NCBI RefSeq assembly: GCF_009687865.1
Contig: NZ_BLAE01000062.1
Location: forward strand, 1 to 64,000
Reading direction: 5' to 3'
DNA: 64,000 bases
Source of the DNA: Acrocarpospora macrocephala
Lineage (GTDB): Bacteria; Actinomycetota; Actinomycetes; Streptosporangiales; Streptosporangiaceae
The notes under the pieces were generated by a model. It saw nothing but the letters and a program-made list of their open reading frames with translations. It did not search any database and was not told the origin of the DNA. Both the position numbers and the translations under genes were made by a program. Shown in pieces: positions 49,003-64,000 of this stretch; the first letter of the stretch is position 1, and the number at the start of each line of letters is the position of its first letter.

Positions 49003-49031
49003 GAGGGGCTCACCGACGAGGTGGGCCCCTC
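49003..49031 (+). terminator. Terminator of infC-rpmI-rplT
   Basis: 12-bp stem GAGGGGCTCACC / GGTGGGCCCCTC with one G-U pair and a 5-nt loop, 14 nt after rplT, followed by TTCGTGTTG. Confidence 0.9.
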
Positions 49032-49072
49032 TTCGTGTTGCGGCTAAAGTCTTCCCCGAACCAAGGGGGATC

Positions 49073-49870
49073 ATGTCCGAGCTGACCAACATCAAGTCGC
49101 CCCGGGTGAAGGCCGCCCGGCGGCTGACCAAGCGCGCCTTCCGGGACCGGGACCGCGCCTTCCTGGCCGAGGGGCCGCAGGCCGTCCGGGAGGCCCTGGC
49201 TCTGGACGGGGTCACGGTCGAGCTGTTCGCCACCGCCGAGGCCGAGCTGCGGCACCCTGAGATCGTCACCACCGCCAAGCTGGCCGGGGTGCCGGTCTTC
49301 CGGGCCAGCGGCGAGGTGATGGCCGAGCTGGCCCAGACGGTCACCCCGCAGGGGCTGCTGGCGGTGTGCCGGTTCGTGCACGTGCCGCTGGAGCAGGCGG
49401 TCGCCGCCGACGCGCGGCTGGTCGCGATCCTCGCGCACGTCCGCGACCCGGGGAACGCCGGGACCGTGCTGCGCACCGCGGACGCGGCGGGGGCCGACGC
49501 CGTGGTGTTCACCGACGCGTCGGTGGATCCGTACAACGGGAAGTGCGTGCGGGCCAGCGCGGGGAGCATCTTCCACCTGCCCGTGGTGACCGGGGTGCCG
49601 GTGGGCAAGGCCGTGCAGGACCTGAAGGGCCGCGGGTTCCGGGTGCTGGCGGCCGACGGGTCCGGGCGGCGCACCCTCGACGAGGTGGCGCTGGAGGCGC
49701 CGGTGGCGTGGCTGTTCGGCAACGAGGCCTGGGGGCTGCCCGCCGAGTTGCTGGCGCTCGCCGACGAGGTGGTCCGGGTGCCGATCTACGGGCGCGCCGA
49801 AAGCCTCAACCTGGCCACGGCCGCCGCTGTGTGCCTGTACGCCTCCGCGCGGGTTCACCGCCAGAAGTGA
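49073..49870 (+). CDS. TrmH/SpoU-family RNA 2'-O-methyltransferase
   Basis: 265 residues, ATG with AGGGGG 3-4 nt upstream and a TAAAGT box at 49045-49050. An N-terminal RNA-binding domain (SPRVKAARRLTKRAFRDRDR, L30e-like) precedes the SPOUT knot: motif 1 LAHVRDPGNAGTVLRTADAA, motif 2 LFGNEAWGLP, motif 3 VPIYGRAESLNLATAAAVCL. Probably a 23S rRNA ribose methylase; the target nucleotide is not deducible. Its place after rplT is conserved. Confidence 0.94.
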   Translation: MSELTNIKSPRVKAARRLTKRAFRDRDRAFLAEGPQAVREALALDGVTVELFATAEAELRHPEIVTTAKLAGVPVFRASGEVMAELAQTVTPQGLLAVCRFVHVPLEQAVAADARLVAILAHVRDPGNAGTVLRTADAAGADAVVFTDASVDPYNGKCVRASAGSIFHLPVVTGVPVGKAVQDLKGRGFRVLAADGSGRRTLDEVALEAPVAWLFGNEAWGLPAELLALADEVVRVPIYGRAESLNLATAAAVCLYASARVHRQK

Positions 49871-49899
49871 ACACTCGTGGAAGAGCCGCGTACCGACGC

Positions 49900-49929
49900 T
49901 GACAGAGTGCTCGGGAAAACCGCTATTGT
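49900..49929 (+). promoter_or_regulatory. Putative promoter of the histidine kinase gene
   Basis: TGACAG (49900-49905), 18-bp spacer, TATTGT (49924-49929). Transcription would start near 49936, so a start codon downstream of that point is needed, which rules out the TTG at 49926. Confidence 0.45.
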
Positions 49930-50000
49930 CGGGCCTGACGGCTCATAGAGCAGGTGTGACGGGTACTCGATCAGTGACCCCCGGCTGGAGGCGGTCCCCT

Positions 50001-52269
<2,269 letters not shown>

Positions 52270-52270
<1 letters not shown>

Positions 52271-54819
52271 TGAAGGTCCCGCTTTCCTGGCTGCGGGAGT
52301 ATGTCGATCTCCCCGCCGTCACCGCGCACGAGGTCGCCGACAAGCTCACCGCGGCCGGGCTCAAACTGGAGAACATCGCCTCGCACGGCCACGAGATCAA
52401 GAACGTGGTGGTCGGCCGGGTGCTGGAGATCGAGGAGCTCGCCGAGTTCAAGAAGCCGATCCGGCACTGCAAGGTCGACGTCGGCGAGGCCGTGCCCCGC
52501 GAGATCGTCTGCGGCGCCGTCAACTTCGTCGTCGGCGACGTGGTGCCGGTGGCGCTGCCCGGCGCGGTGCTGCCGGGCGGGTTCGAGATCGGCTCCCGCA
52601 AGACCTACGGCCGCCTGTCCGACGGCATGATCTGCTCCGAGGCCGAGCTCGGCATCGCCGAGTCCTCGCCCGGCATCCTGGTGCTGCCCGCCGACACGAT
52701 GATCGGCGCGGACGTGGTCGAGCTGCTCGGGCTGCGCGACGACGTGCTGGAGCTGGAGATCACGCCGGACTGCGGCTACGCGCTGTCCATCCGCGGCGTG
52801 GCCCGCGAGGCCGCCACCGCGTTCGGGGTGGCCTTCCGCGACCCGGCCGCGATCGACTACCCGGTCGCGGGCGGCGCCTCGCACCCGGCCGCGATCGCCG
52901 ACCCCACCGCCTGCGACCGTTTCGTGCTGCGCGCCGTCTCCGGCTTCGACCCGGCCGCGCCGTCCCCGCTCTGGATGCGGGTACGGCTGGCGCGTTCCGG
53001 CATGCGCCCGGTCTCGCTGGCGGTGGACGTCACCAACTACGTGATGCTGGAGCTCGGCCAGCCCCTGCACGCCTTCGACCGGGCCACCGTCCAGGGCGAG
53101 ATCGTGGTGCGGCGGGCCGAGCCGGGGGAGACCCTGGAGACGCTCGACCACGTCGTGCGCAAGCTGCACGTCGAGGACATCCTCATCACCGACGACTCGG
53201 GCCCGATCTCGATGGCGGGCACCATGGGCGGCCTGGCCACCGAGATCTCCGCGGGTTCCACCGACATCCTGATCGAGGCGGCGCACTTCTCCGCCACCGG
53301 CATCGCCCGCGAGTCCCGCCGCCACAACCTGGTCAGCGAGGCCTCCAAGCGGTTCGAGCGCGGCGTCGACCGCGAGCTGCCGATGGCGGCGTCCTGGCGG
53401 GCGGTGGATCTGCTGTGCACGCTCGGCGGCGGTACGGCCGAGCCGGGTGTCACGCACGCCTCCGTCGAGGTCGCACCGGTCGCCATCACCATCCCGGCGG
53501 GGCATCCGGGGCGGGTGGCGGGGGTGCCGTACTCGAAGGAGACCGTGGTCTGGCGGCTGGAGCAGGTCGGCTGCGAGGTCGTGGACGGCGCGGTGGCGCA
53601 GGGCGGCGGCCACGGGGTGGCCGCGTCCGGCGTGGTGTCCGGCGGTGACCTGGCCGGGAAGCTGGCGGTCACCGGGGAGGACCCGATCACGGTCTACCCG
53701 CCGTCCTGGCGGACCGATCTGACCGACCCGAACGACCTCGCCGAGGAGGTCATCCGGCTGGAGGGCTACGACCAGCTGCCCTCGGTGCTGCCCGCCGCCC
53801 CCGCCGGGGCCGGGCTCACCGAGACCCAGCGGCTCCGCCGCCGGGTCGGCCGCGCCCTGGCCCTATCCGGATATGTCGAGGTTTTGTCGTATCCGTTCAT
53901 CGGGGTGCGGGATCTGGACGGCCTGCAGCTGCCCGAGGGCGACGCGCGCCGCCGCGCCACCCGGCTGGTCAACCCGCTCAGCGAGGACGAGCCGCTGATG
54001 CGGACCACGCTGCTGCCCGGCCTGCTCAAGACGCTGGTCCGCAACGTGGGCCGCGGCTTCGCCGACGTGGCGCTGTTCGAGACCGGCCTGGTCTACCGGC
54101 CCAAGCCCGACGCCCCGGCCACCGCGCCCATCCTCAAGGTGGACCGCAGGCCGGCCGACGACGAGCGGGACTGGATCGAGGCCGCGCTGCCGGACCAGCC
54201 GGTCCGGGTGGCGGTCGTGCTGGCCGGGGAGTTCGACCGGTCCGGCTGGTGGGGCCCGGGCCGCGCCGCCTCCTGGGCGGACGCGATCGAGGCCGCCCGT
54301 GCGGTGGCCCGCGAGGCCGGGGTCGCCCTGGACGTGCGGGCCGACCGGCACGAGCCGTGGCATCCCGGCCGCTGCGCCGCCCTCTACGTCGGTGACACGC
54401 TGGTCGGGCACGCGGGCGAGTTGCATCCGCGCGTCGTGGAGGCTTACGGGCTGCCGCCGCGCACGGCCGCGATGGAGCTGGAACTGTCCCGCCTCACCCC
54501 GGCCGGGCCCGCGCAGACGCCGCCGGTGTCCACCTACCCGGTGGCCACCCAGGATGTGGCGCTGATAGTCCCGGCCGACACCCCGGTGACGGCGGTCGAG
54601 GCGGCGCTGCGGGCGGGCGCGGGCGAGCTGCTGGAGTCGATCCGGCTGTTCGACGTGTACGCGGGCGCGCAGGTGGGCGCGGGCAACAAGTCGCTCGCCT
54701 ACACGCTGCGCTTCCGCGCGCCGGACCGCACGCTGACCGCCGAGGAGACCACCGCCGCCCGGGAGGCCGCCGTCGCGGTCGCCGCCGAGCGCACGGGAGC
54801 CCAGCTGCGCGGAGCATAA
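52270..54819 (+). CDS. pheT: Phenylalanine--tRNA ligase beta subunit
   Basis: 849 residues, ATG with GGAGG 4 nt upstream. N-terminal [15 protein letters not shown], an OB-type tRNA-binding domain at about 40-150, the B3/B4 editing region (about 220-400; [20 protein letters not shown]), B5, the inactive class II core, and a C-terminal ferredoxin-like anticodon domain ([18 protein letters not shown]). A long strong stem-loop follows. Confidence 0.97.
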
Positions 54820-54831
54820 CCAGGGCCGCCC

Positions 54832-54865
54832 GATCCCATCCGGGAGGAGAATCCCGGATGGGATC
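54832..54865. terminator. Bidirectional terminator between pheT and the MFS gene
   Basis: Perfect 14-bp stem GATCCCATCCGGGA / TCCCGGATGGGATC with a 6-nt loop. It begins 12 nt after pheT and overlaps the first bases of the MFS stop codon, so it can end both convergent transcripts. Confidence 0.9.
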
Positions 54866-56135
54866 AGGCGGCGGCGGACTGCTCCCCCCGGCGAGCACGC
54901 TGCTCAAGCGCGTGTTCGTCGGTGCGGGCGTCGTACGCCCGGAACCTGGGCAGCAGCGCGCCAAGCGCGAGTACCCCGCCGACGCACAGCAGCCCGCCCG
55001 CCCCCAGCGAGAAACGTTCCCCGCCCAGGTGGGACATGAGCCCGGCCCTGCCGTTGCCCAGCATCGGCCCCGCCGAGTACGACAGCAGCTCGATCCCCGC
55101 CAGCCGCCCCCGGTACTCATCCGGGATGGTCTGATTCCAGATCATGCCCCGGAAGATGCCGCTGATCATGTCCGCGCCCCCGGCGAACACCAGGCAGGCC
55201 ACGATCAGCCAGATGTTCGGCATGATCGCCGCGACGGCCACGCCCACGCCCCAGAGGGCCGCCGAGACGATCACCCCGAGGCCGTGCCGGTGCACGTGCG
55301 CCGTCCATCCCGACGTGAGCGAGGCGAGCACCGACCCGATGCCGCCCGCCGCCGCGAGCAGGCCGAGCGCGAACCGCTCGTTCTCGCCGCCGTAGTGCTC
55401 GGCCAGGAACGGGAAGAGCGCGTTGGACATGGCGAAGAACATCGCCGCCATGTCCACCAGGTAGGTGCCCATCAGGTCGGGCCGGCGCACCGCGTACCTG
55501 ACCCCGTCGAGCAGGGACTCCAGCGAGGGCGGCGCCGCGTCCTCGGCCGGGGCGACCGTCGCCACCCGCACCAGCAGCGTCAGCGACAGCAGGAACGACA
55601 CCACGTCGATGCCATAAGAGGTCGCGGGCCCGAAGCTCACCACGATCACCCCGCCGAGGGCGGGCCCCGCGATGCCCCCGATATTGCGGGTCATGCCCTG
55701 GATCGCGAAGGCCGCCCCCATCTGGTCGAGCTTGAGCACCCGGTTGATGACCGCCTGCTCGCTCGGCCCGCGCACGCTGTACAGCCCCGCGCTCAGCGCC
55801 CCCACCACGAACAGCACCCACACCTGCGGCTCCGGCATCAGGGCGTTCACCATGAGCAGCAGCGAGGCGCCGCAGAGCCCCACCTCGGAATAAATCATGA
55901 TCTTGCGCCGATCCAGCGCGTCCGCGATGGCGCCGCCCCACAGCCCGCCGACCACCATCGGCACGAACTCCACCACACTGACCAGGCCCACCATCAACGG
56001 CGAATCGGTCAGCTCCTTCATCTGGTACGGCACCGCGACCAGCGTGATGAAGCTCCCGAACATGGTCACCAGCGAGGATCCCAGCAGCAGCCGGAAGTCA
56101 CGCGATTCACGGATGGGGCTCACGTCCATGCGCAT
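54864..56135 (-). CDS. MFS transporter, EntS-like exporter group
   Basis: 423 residues from ATG 56135; the frame is open to an ATG at 56237, adding residues with no transporter character. Twelve membrane segments; LLLGSSLVTMFGSFITLVAV opens helix 1, and the loop 2-3 motif GGAIADALDRRKIMI is the MFS signature. The closest family I recognise is MFS_3 (enterobactin exporter-like), members of which export siderophores and drugs; no siderophore gene is nearby, so the substrate is unknown. Confidence 0.9.
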   Translation of the reverse strand: MRMDVSPIRESRDFRLLLGSSLVTMFGSFITLVAVPYQMKELTDSPLMVGLVSVVEFVPMVVGGLWGGAIADALDRRKIMIYSEVGLCGASLLLMVNALMPEPQVWVLFVVGALSAGLYSVRGPSEQAVINRVLKLDQMGAAFAIQGMTRNIGGIAGPALGGVIVVSFGPATSYGIDVVSFLLSLTLLVRVATVAPAEDAAPPSLESLLDGVRYAVRRPDLMGTYLVDMAAMFFAMSNALFPFLAEHYGGENERFALGLLAAAGGIGSVLASLTSGWTAHVHRHGLGVIVSAALWGVGVAVAAIMPNIWLIVACLVFAGGADMISGIFRGMIWNQTIPDEYRGRLAGIELLSYSAGPMLGNGRAGLMSHLGGERFSLGAGGLLCVGGVLALGALLPRFRAYDARTDEHALEQRARRGEQSAAA

Positions 56136-56319
56136 ACGCCGCAGGAAGCCCAGGGAAGTTCGTGACACGAACGGCCATAATCGCCGGATCGGCGGCACGA
56201 CCGCAACGCATTTTCGCGCTAGCGCGAGCGGCGGCAACAGTGGTCAGATGTCACACATCCACTCACACGCGGCCAAGGCAGAGTCCAAACTGTCAAACAC
56301 CATGGGGCGGTGAAAACGT

Positions 56320-56505
56320 GTGCTGAGGACTTACCAGGAGATCCGTGACAAGGTTAACGAGCTCGCCCGGGAGTCCCTCCTGAATCAGTTGCCGGAGAGG
56401 GCGCGGCCGCAGTTTCTGGCCGAGTACGAGGCGGTCGCGGAGGCGGCGCCGGAGCGGCTTCAGGAATTCCTTCACCAGTGGTGGATGAAGGCGTTCGAAT
56501 CCTGA
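56320..56505 (+). CDS. Small hypothetical protein (DUF6247-like)
   Basis: 61 residues, GTG start, no clear ribosome binding site. Highly helical: LRTYQEIRDKVNELARESLL, then ERARPQFLAEYEAVAEAAPE and LQEFLHQWWMKAF. The pattern of an acidic helix ending in a Trp-Trp motif resembles small actinobacterial proteins of the DUF6247 type, but the match is weak. It is the only plus-strand gene in a minus-strand stretch and ends 5 bp before the stop of the convergent ligase gene. A shorter start is possible. Confidence 0.5.
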   Translation: MLRTYQEIRDKVNELARESLLNQLPERARPQFLAEYEAVAEAAPERLQEFLHQWWMKAFES

Positions 56506-56510
56506 GGGAG

Positions 56511-59368
<2,858 letters not shown>

Positions 59369-59398
59369 AAGGTGTCAGCCCGTAAAGGAGAGCACCAG

Positions 59399-60577
59399 AT
59401 GAGCGTGACCGCCCCCCTCGGCTTCCGGGCCGCGGGCATCGCCGCCGGCATCAAGAAGCGGCAGGGCCCGCCCGACCCGGCCAACGACAGCCGCGACCTG
59501 GCCCTGGTCGTCAACGACGGCCCGTCCAGGGCGGCCGCCGGAGTCTTCACCAGGAACCGGGTCAAGGCCGCCCCCGTGCTGTGGTCGGCGCAGGTCGTCG
59601 AGGGCGGCCTGGTCCGCGCCGTGGTGCTCAACTCGGGCGGCGCCAACGCCTGCACCGGGCCCGCCGGCTTCCAGGACACGCACGCCACCGCCGAGAAGGT
59701 CGCCGAGGTGCTCCAGGACTCGGCGGGGGAGATCGTGGTCTGCTCGACCGGCCTGATCGGCGAGCGGCTGCCGATGGACCCGCTGCTGGCCGGGATCGAC
59801 ACGGCCGCCGCCCAGCTGTCCCGGGACGGCGGCGTGGCCGCCGCGGACGCGATCAGGACCACCGACACGGTCAGCAAGATCGCCTTCCGCCGGGGCGAGG
59901 GCGGTTACATGGTCGGCGGCATGGCCAAGGGCGCGGGCATGCTGGCCCCGGCGCTGGCGACCATGCTGAGCGTGCTCACCACCGACGCCGACCTGACCTC
60001 CCGGGAACTCGACGAGGTGCTGCGCCGGGCCGTCTCGGTCACCTTCGACCGGCTCGACGCCGACGGCTGCATGTCCACCAACGACACCGTGCTGCTGCTG
60101 GCCAGCGCCGCCTCCGGCGTCCGGCCCGACCTGGCCGAGTTCGAGCGCAAGGTCACCGAGGTCTGCGCCGACCTGTGCCGCCAGCTGCTGGTGGACGCCG
60201 AGGGCGCGAGCAAGGCGATCGCGATCGAGGTGGTCGGGGCCGCGTCGGTCGAGGACGCGGTGGACGTCGGGCGTACCGTGTCGCGGAGCAACCTGCTCAA
60301 GTGCGCCCTGCACGGCGAGGACCCCAACTGGGGGCGGGTGCTCAGCGCGGTCGGCACGACCGACGCGGAGTTCGAGCCGGACCGGCTGAACGTGGCGATC
60401 AACGGCATCTGGATCTGCCGGGGCGGCGCGGCCGGGGACGACCGGTCCAAGGTGGACCTGCGCCCCCGGGACGTGACGATCACCATCGACCTGTCCGCGG
60501 GCCCGCACTCGGCCACCATCCACACCACCGACCTGACCGCGGCCTACGTGCACGAGAACTCGGCCTACTCCTCATGA
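59399..60577 (+). CDS. argJ: Bifunctional ornithine acetyltransferase/N-acetylglutamate synthase
   Basis: 392 residues from ATG 59399, with AAAGGAG 8 nt upstream. [18 protein letters not shown] at the N-terminus, [17 protein letters not shown], and the self-cleavage site in [18 protein letters not shown], where the Thr becomes the N-terminal nucleophile of the beta chain. C-terminal [19 protein letters not shown] completes the family pattern. It recycles the acetyl group from N-acetylornithine to glutamate. Stop overlaps the argB ATG by 4 bp. Confidence 0.98.
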   Translation: MSVTAPLGFRAAGIAAGIKKRQGPPDPANDSRDLALVVNDGPSRAAAGVFTRNRVKAAPVLWSAQVVEGGLVRAVVLNSGGANACTGPAGFQDTHATAEKVAEVLQDSAGEIVVCSTGLIGERLPMDPLLAGIDTAAAQLSRDGGVAAADAIRTTDTVSKIAFRRGEGGYMVGGMAKGAGMLAPALATMLSVLTTDADLTSRELDEVLRRAVSVTFDRLDADGCMSTNDTVLLLASAASGVRPDLAEFERKVTEVCADLCRQLLVDAEGASKAIAIEVVGAASVEDAVDVGRTVSRSNLLKCALHGEDPNWGRVLSAVGTTDAEFEPDRLNVAINGIWICRGGAAGDDRSKVDLRPRDVTITIDLSAGPHSATIHTTDLTAAYVHENSAYSS

Positions 60578-61451
60578 CACTGGAGAAAGCCCAGACCCTG
60601 ATCGAGGCGCTGCCGTGGCTGGCGCGCTTCCACGGCGCCACCATCGTGATCAAATACGGTGGTCATGCCATGACCGAGGACCATCTGCGCGCGCACTTCG
60701 CCGACGACGTGGTCTTCCTGCGGTACGCGGGGCTGCGCCCCGTGATCGTGCACGGCGGCGGCCCGCAGATCAACGCCCACCTGGACCGGCTCGGCATCGA
60801 GTCGAGCTTCACCGCCGGGCTGCGGGTGACCACCCCGGAGGCCATGCAGGTGGTCCGGATGGTGCTGGTCGGCCAGGTCAACCGGGACGTGGTCGCCGCG
60901 ATCAACCGGCACGGCCCGTTCGCGGTCGGCCTGTCCGGCGAGGACGCCCACCTGCTCACCGCCGAGCGCAAGCACGCGCTGGTGGACGGCGCCGAGGTCG
61001 ACATCGGCCAGGTCGGCGAGATCGTCCGGGTGGACGCGGACACCGTCGTGGCGCTGCTCGACAACGGCCGCATCCCGGTCGTCTCCTCGATCGCGCGCGG
61101 CGAGGACGGCACCGTCTACAACGTCAACGCCGACACCGCCGCCGCCGCGCTCGCGGTGGCGCTGAAGGCGTCCAAGCTGATCGTGCTGACCGACGTCGAA
61201 GGCCTGTACGCGGACTGGCCGCACAGCACCGACGTGATCTCCACCATCGAGAGCTCCGACCTGGCCGAACTGCTGCCCGGCCTGTCCGCCGGCATGGTCC
61301 CCAAGATGGAGGCCTGCCTGACGGCCGTGCGCGGCGGCGTGCCGCAGGCGCACGTGCTGGACGGCCGCAAACCGCACGCGATCCTGCTGGAGATCTTCAC
61401 CGACGAGGGCATCGGCACCATGGTCCGGCCCGACACCCCGAAGGAGGGGGC

Positions 61452-61455
<4 letters not shown>
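60574..61455 (+). CDS. argB: Acetylglutamate kinase
   Basis: 293 residues. Amino acid kinase fold: [11 protein letters not shown] with the phosphate-binding Lys, [29 protein letters not shown] and VLTDVEGLY. The N-terminal helix [20 protein letters not shown] is of the hexameric, arginine-inhibited type, so feedback by arginine is likely. Overlaps both neighbours by 4 bp. Confidence 0.98.

Positions 61456-64000
<2,545 letters not shown>

Overview
The window is high-GC DNA with tightly packed, often 1-14 bp overlapping genes, many GTG and TTG starts, and gene families and gene order typical of actinomycetes (pgsA-patA-pimA, pdxST-yebC-ruvCAB-yajC-secDF-apt-relA, alaS-ruvX-mltG-aroE, infC-rpmI-rplT, pheST, argCJBDFR). 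The DUF574-type methyltransferase, the spore-former style P450 and tricorn genes, DUF3048, DUF6167 and the Eis-type acetyltransferase point to Streptosporangiales or a close relative; species cannot be told from the sequence alone. No transposase, integrase, phage gene, CRISPR array, rRNA or tRNA gene was seen: this is core chromosome.

Layout. 165-6624 (minus): a large multi-membrane protein with unusual coding repeats, a secreted GHL10 glycoside hydrolase-like protein and an EF-G2 type GTPase. 6838-9992 (plus): phosphatidylinositol mannoside synthesis (pgsA, patA, pimA) plus a small membrane protein. 10070-13451: DUF3048 lipoprotein, PLP synthase pdxS/pdxT, yebC. 13497-16989: Eis-like acetyltransferase and the ruvCAB Holliday junction genes. 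17296-23730: yajC-secD-secF translocon accessory operon, apt and relA. 23792-25902 (minus): DUF349 protein and a membrane cyclophilin. 26048-29729: MBL hydrolase, hisS, aspS. 29890-33025 (minus): DUF574 methyltransferase, cytochrome P450, a second, lipoprotein-type cyclophilin. 33180-41054: tricorn-type protease, convergent MMPL transporter, DUF2231 membrane protein, rarA, DUF948 and DUF6167 proteins. 41056-47427: alaS, ruvX, two tandem mltG genes, aroE. 47656-49870: infC-rpmI-rplT and a SpoU-type rRNA methyltransferase. 50001-54819: histidine kinase, pheS, pheT. 54864-58160 (minus): MFS exporter and acyl-CoA synthetase with a small plus-strand gene between them. 58346 to the end: argCJBDF and a truncated argR.

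Most genes are housekeeping. The most informative signals lie between genes: an 89-bp inverted-repeat element abutting the apt -10 box; a 65-bp palindrome spanning the P450 stop codon; a probable ATC start codon for infC behind a good ribosome binding site; a strong two-helix RNA structure in the infC-rpmI spacer, where an L20 control site could sit; two ARG-box-like sites upstream of argC, with argR as the last gene seen; a TetR-type palindrome upstream of the acyl-CoA synthetase; several genes that look leaderless (a TANNNT box 6-9 nt before the start codon); and a set of strong stem-loop terminators. Structural oddities include the mltG pair, two related cyclophilins about 6 kb apart, and the direct junction of aroE to infC. 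I found no convincing wholly new multi-gene system.
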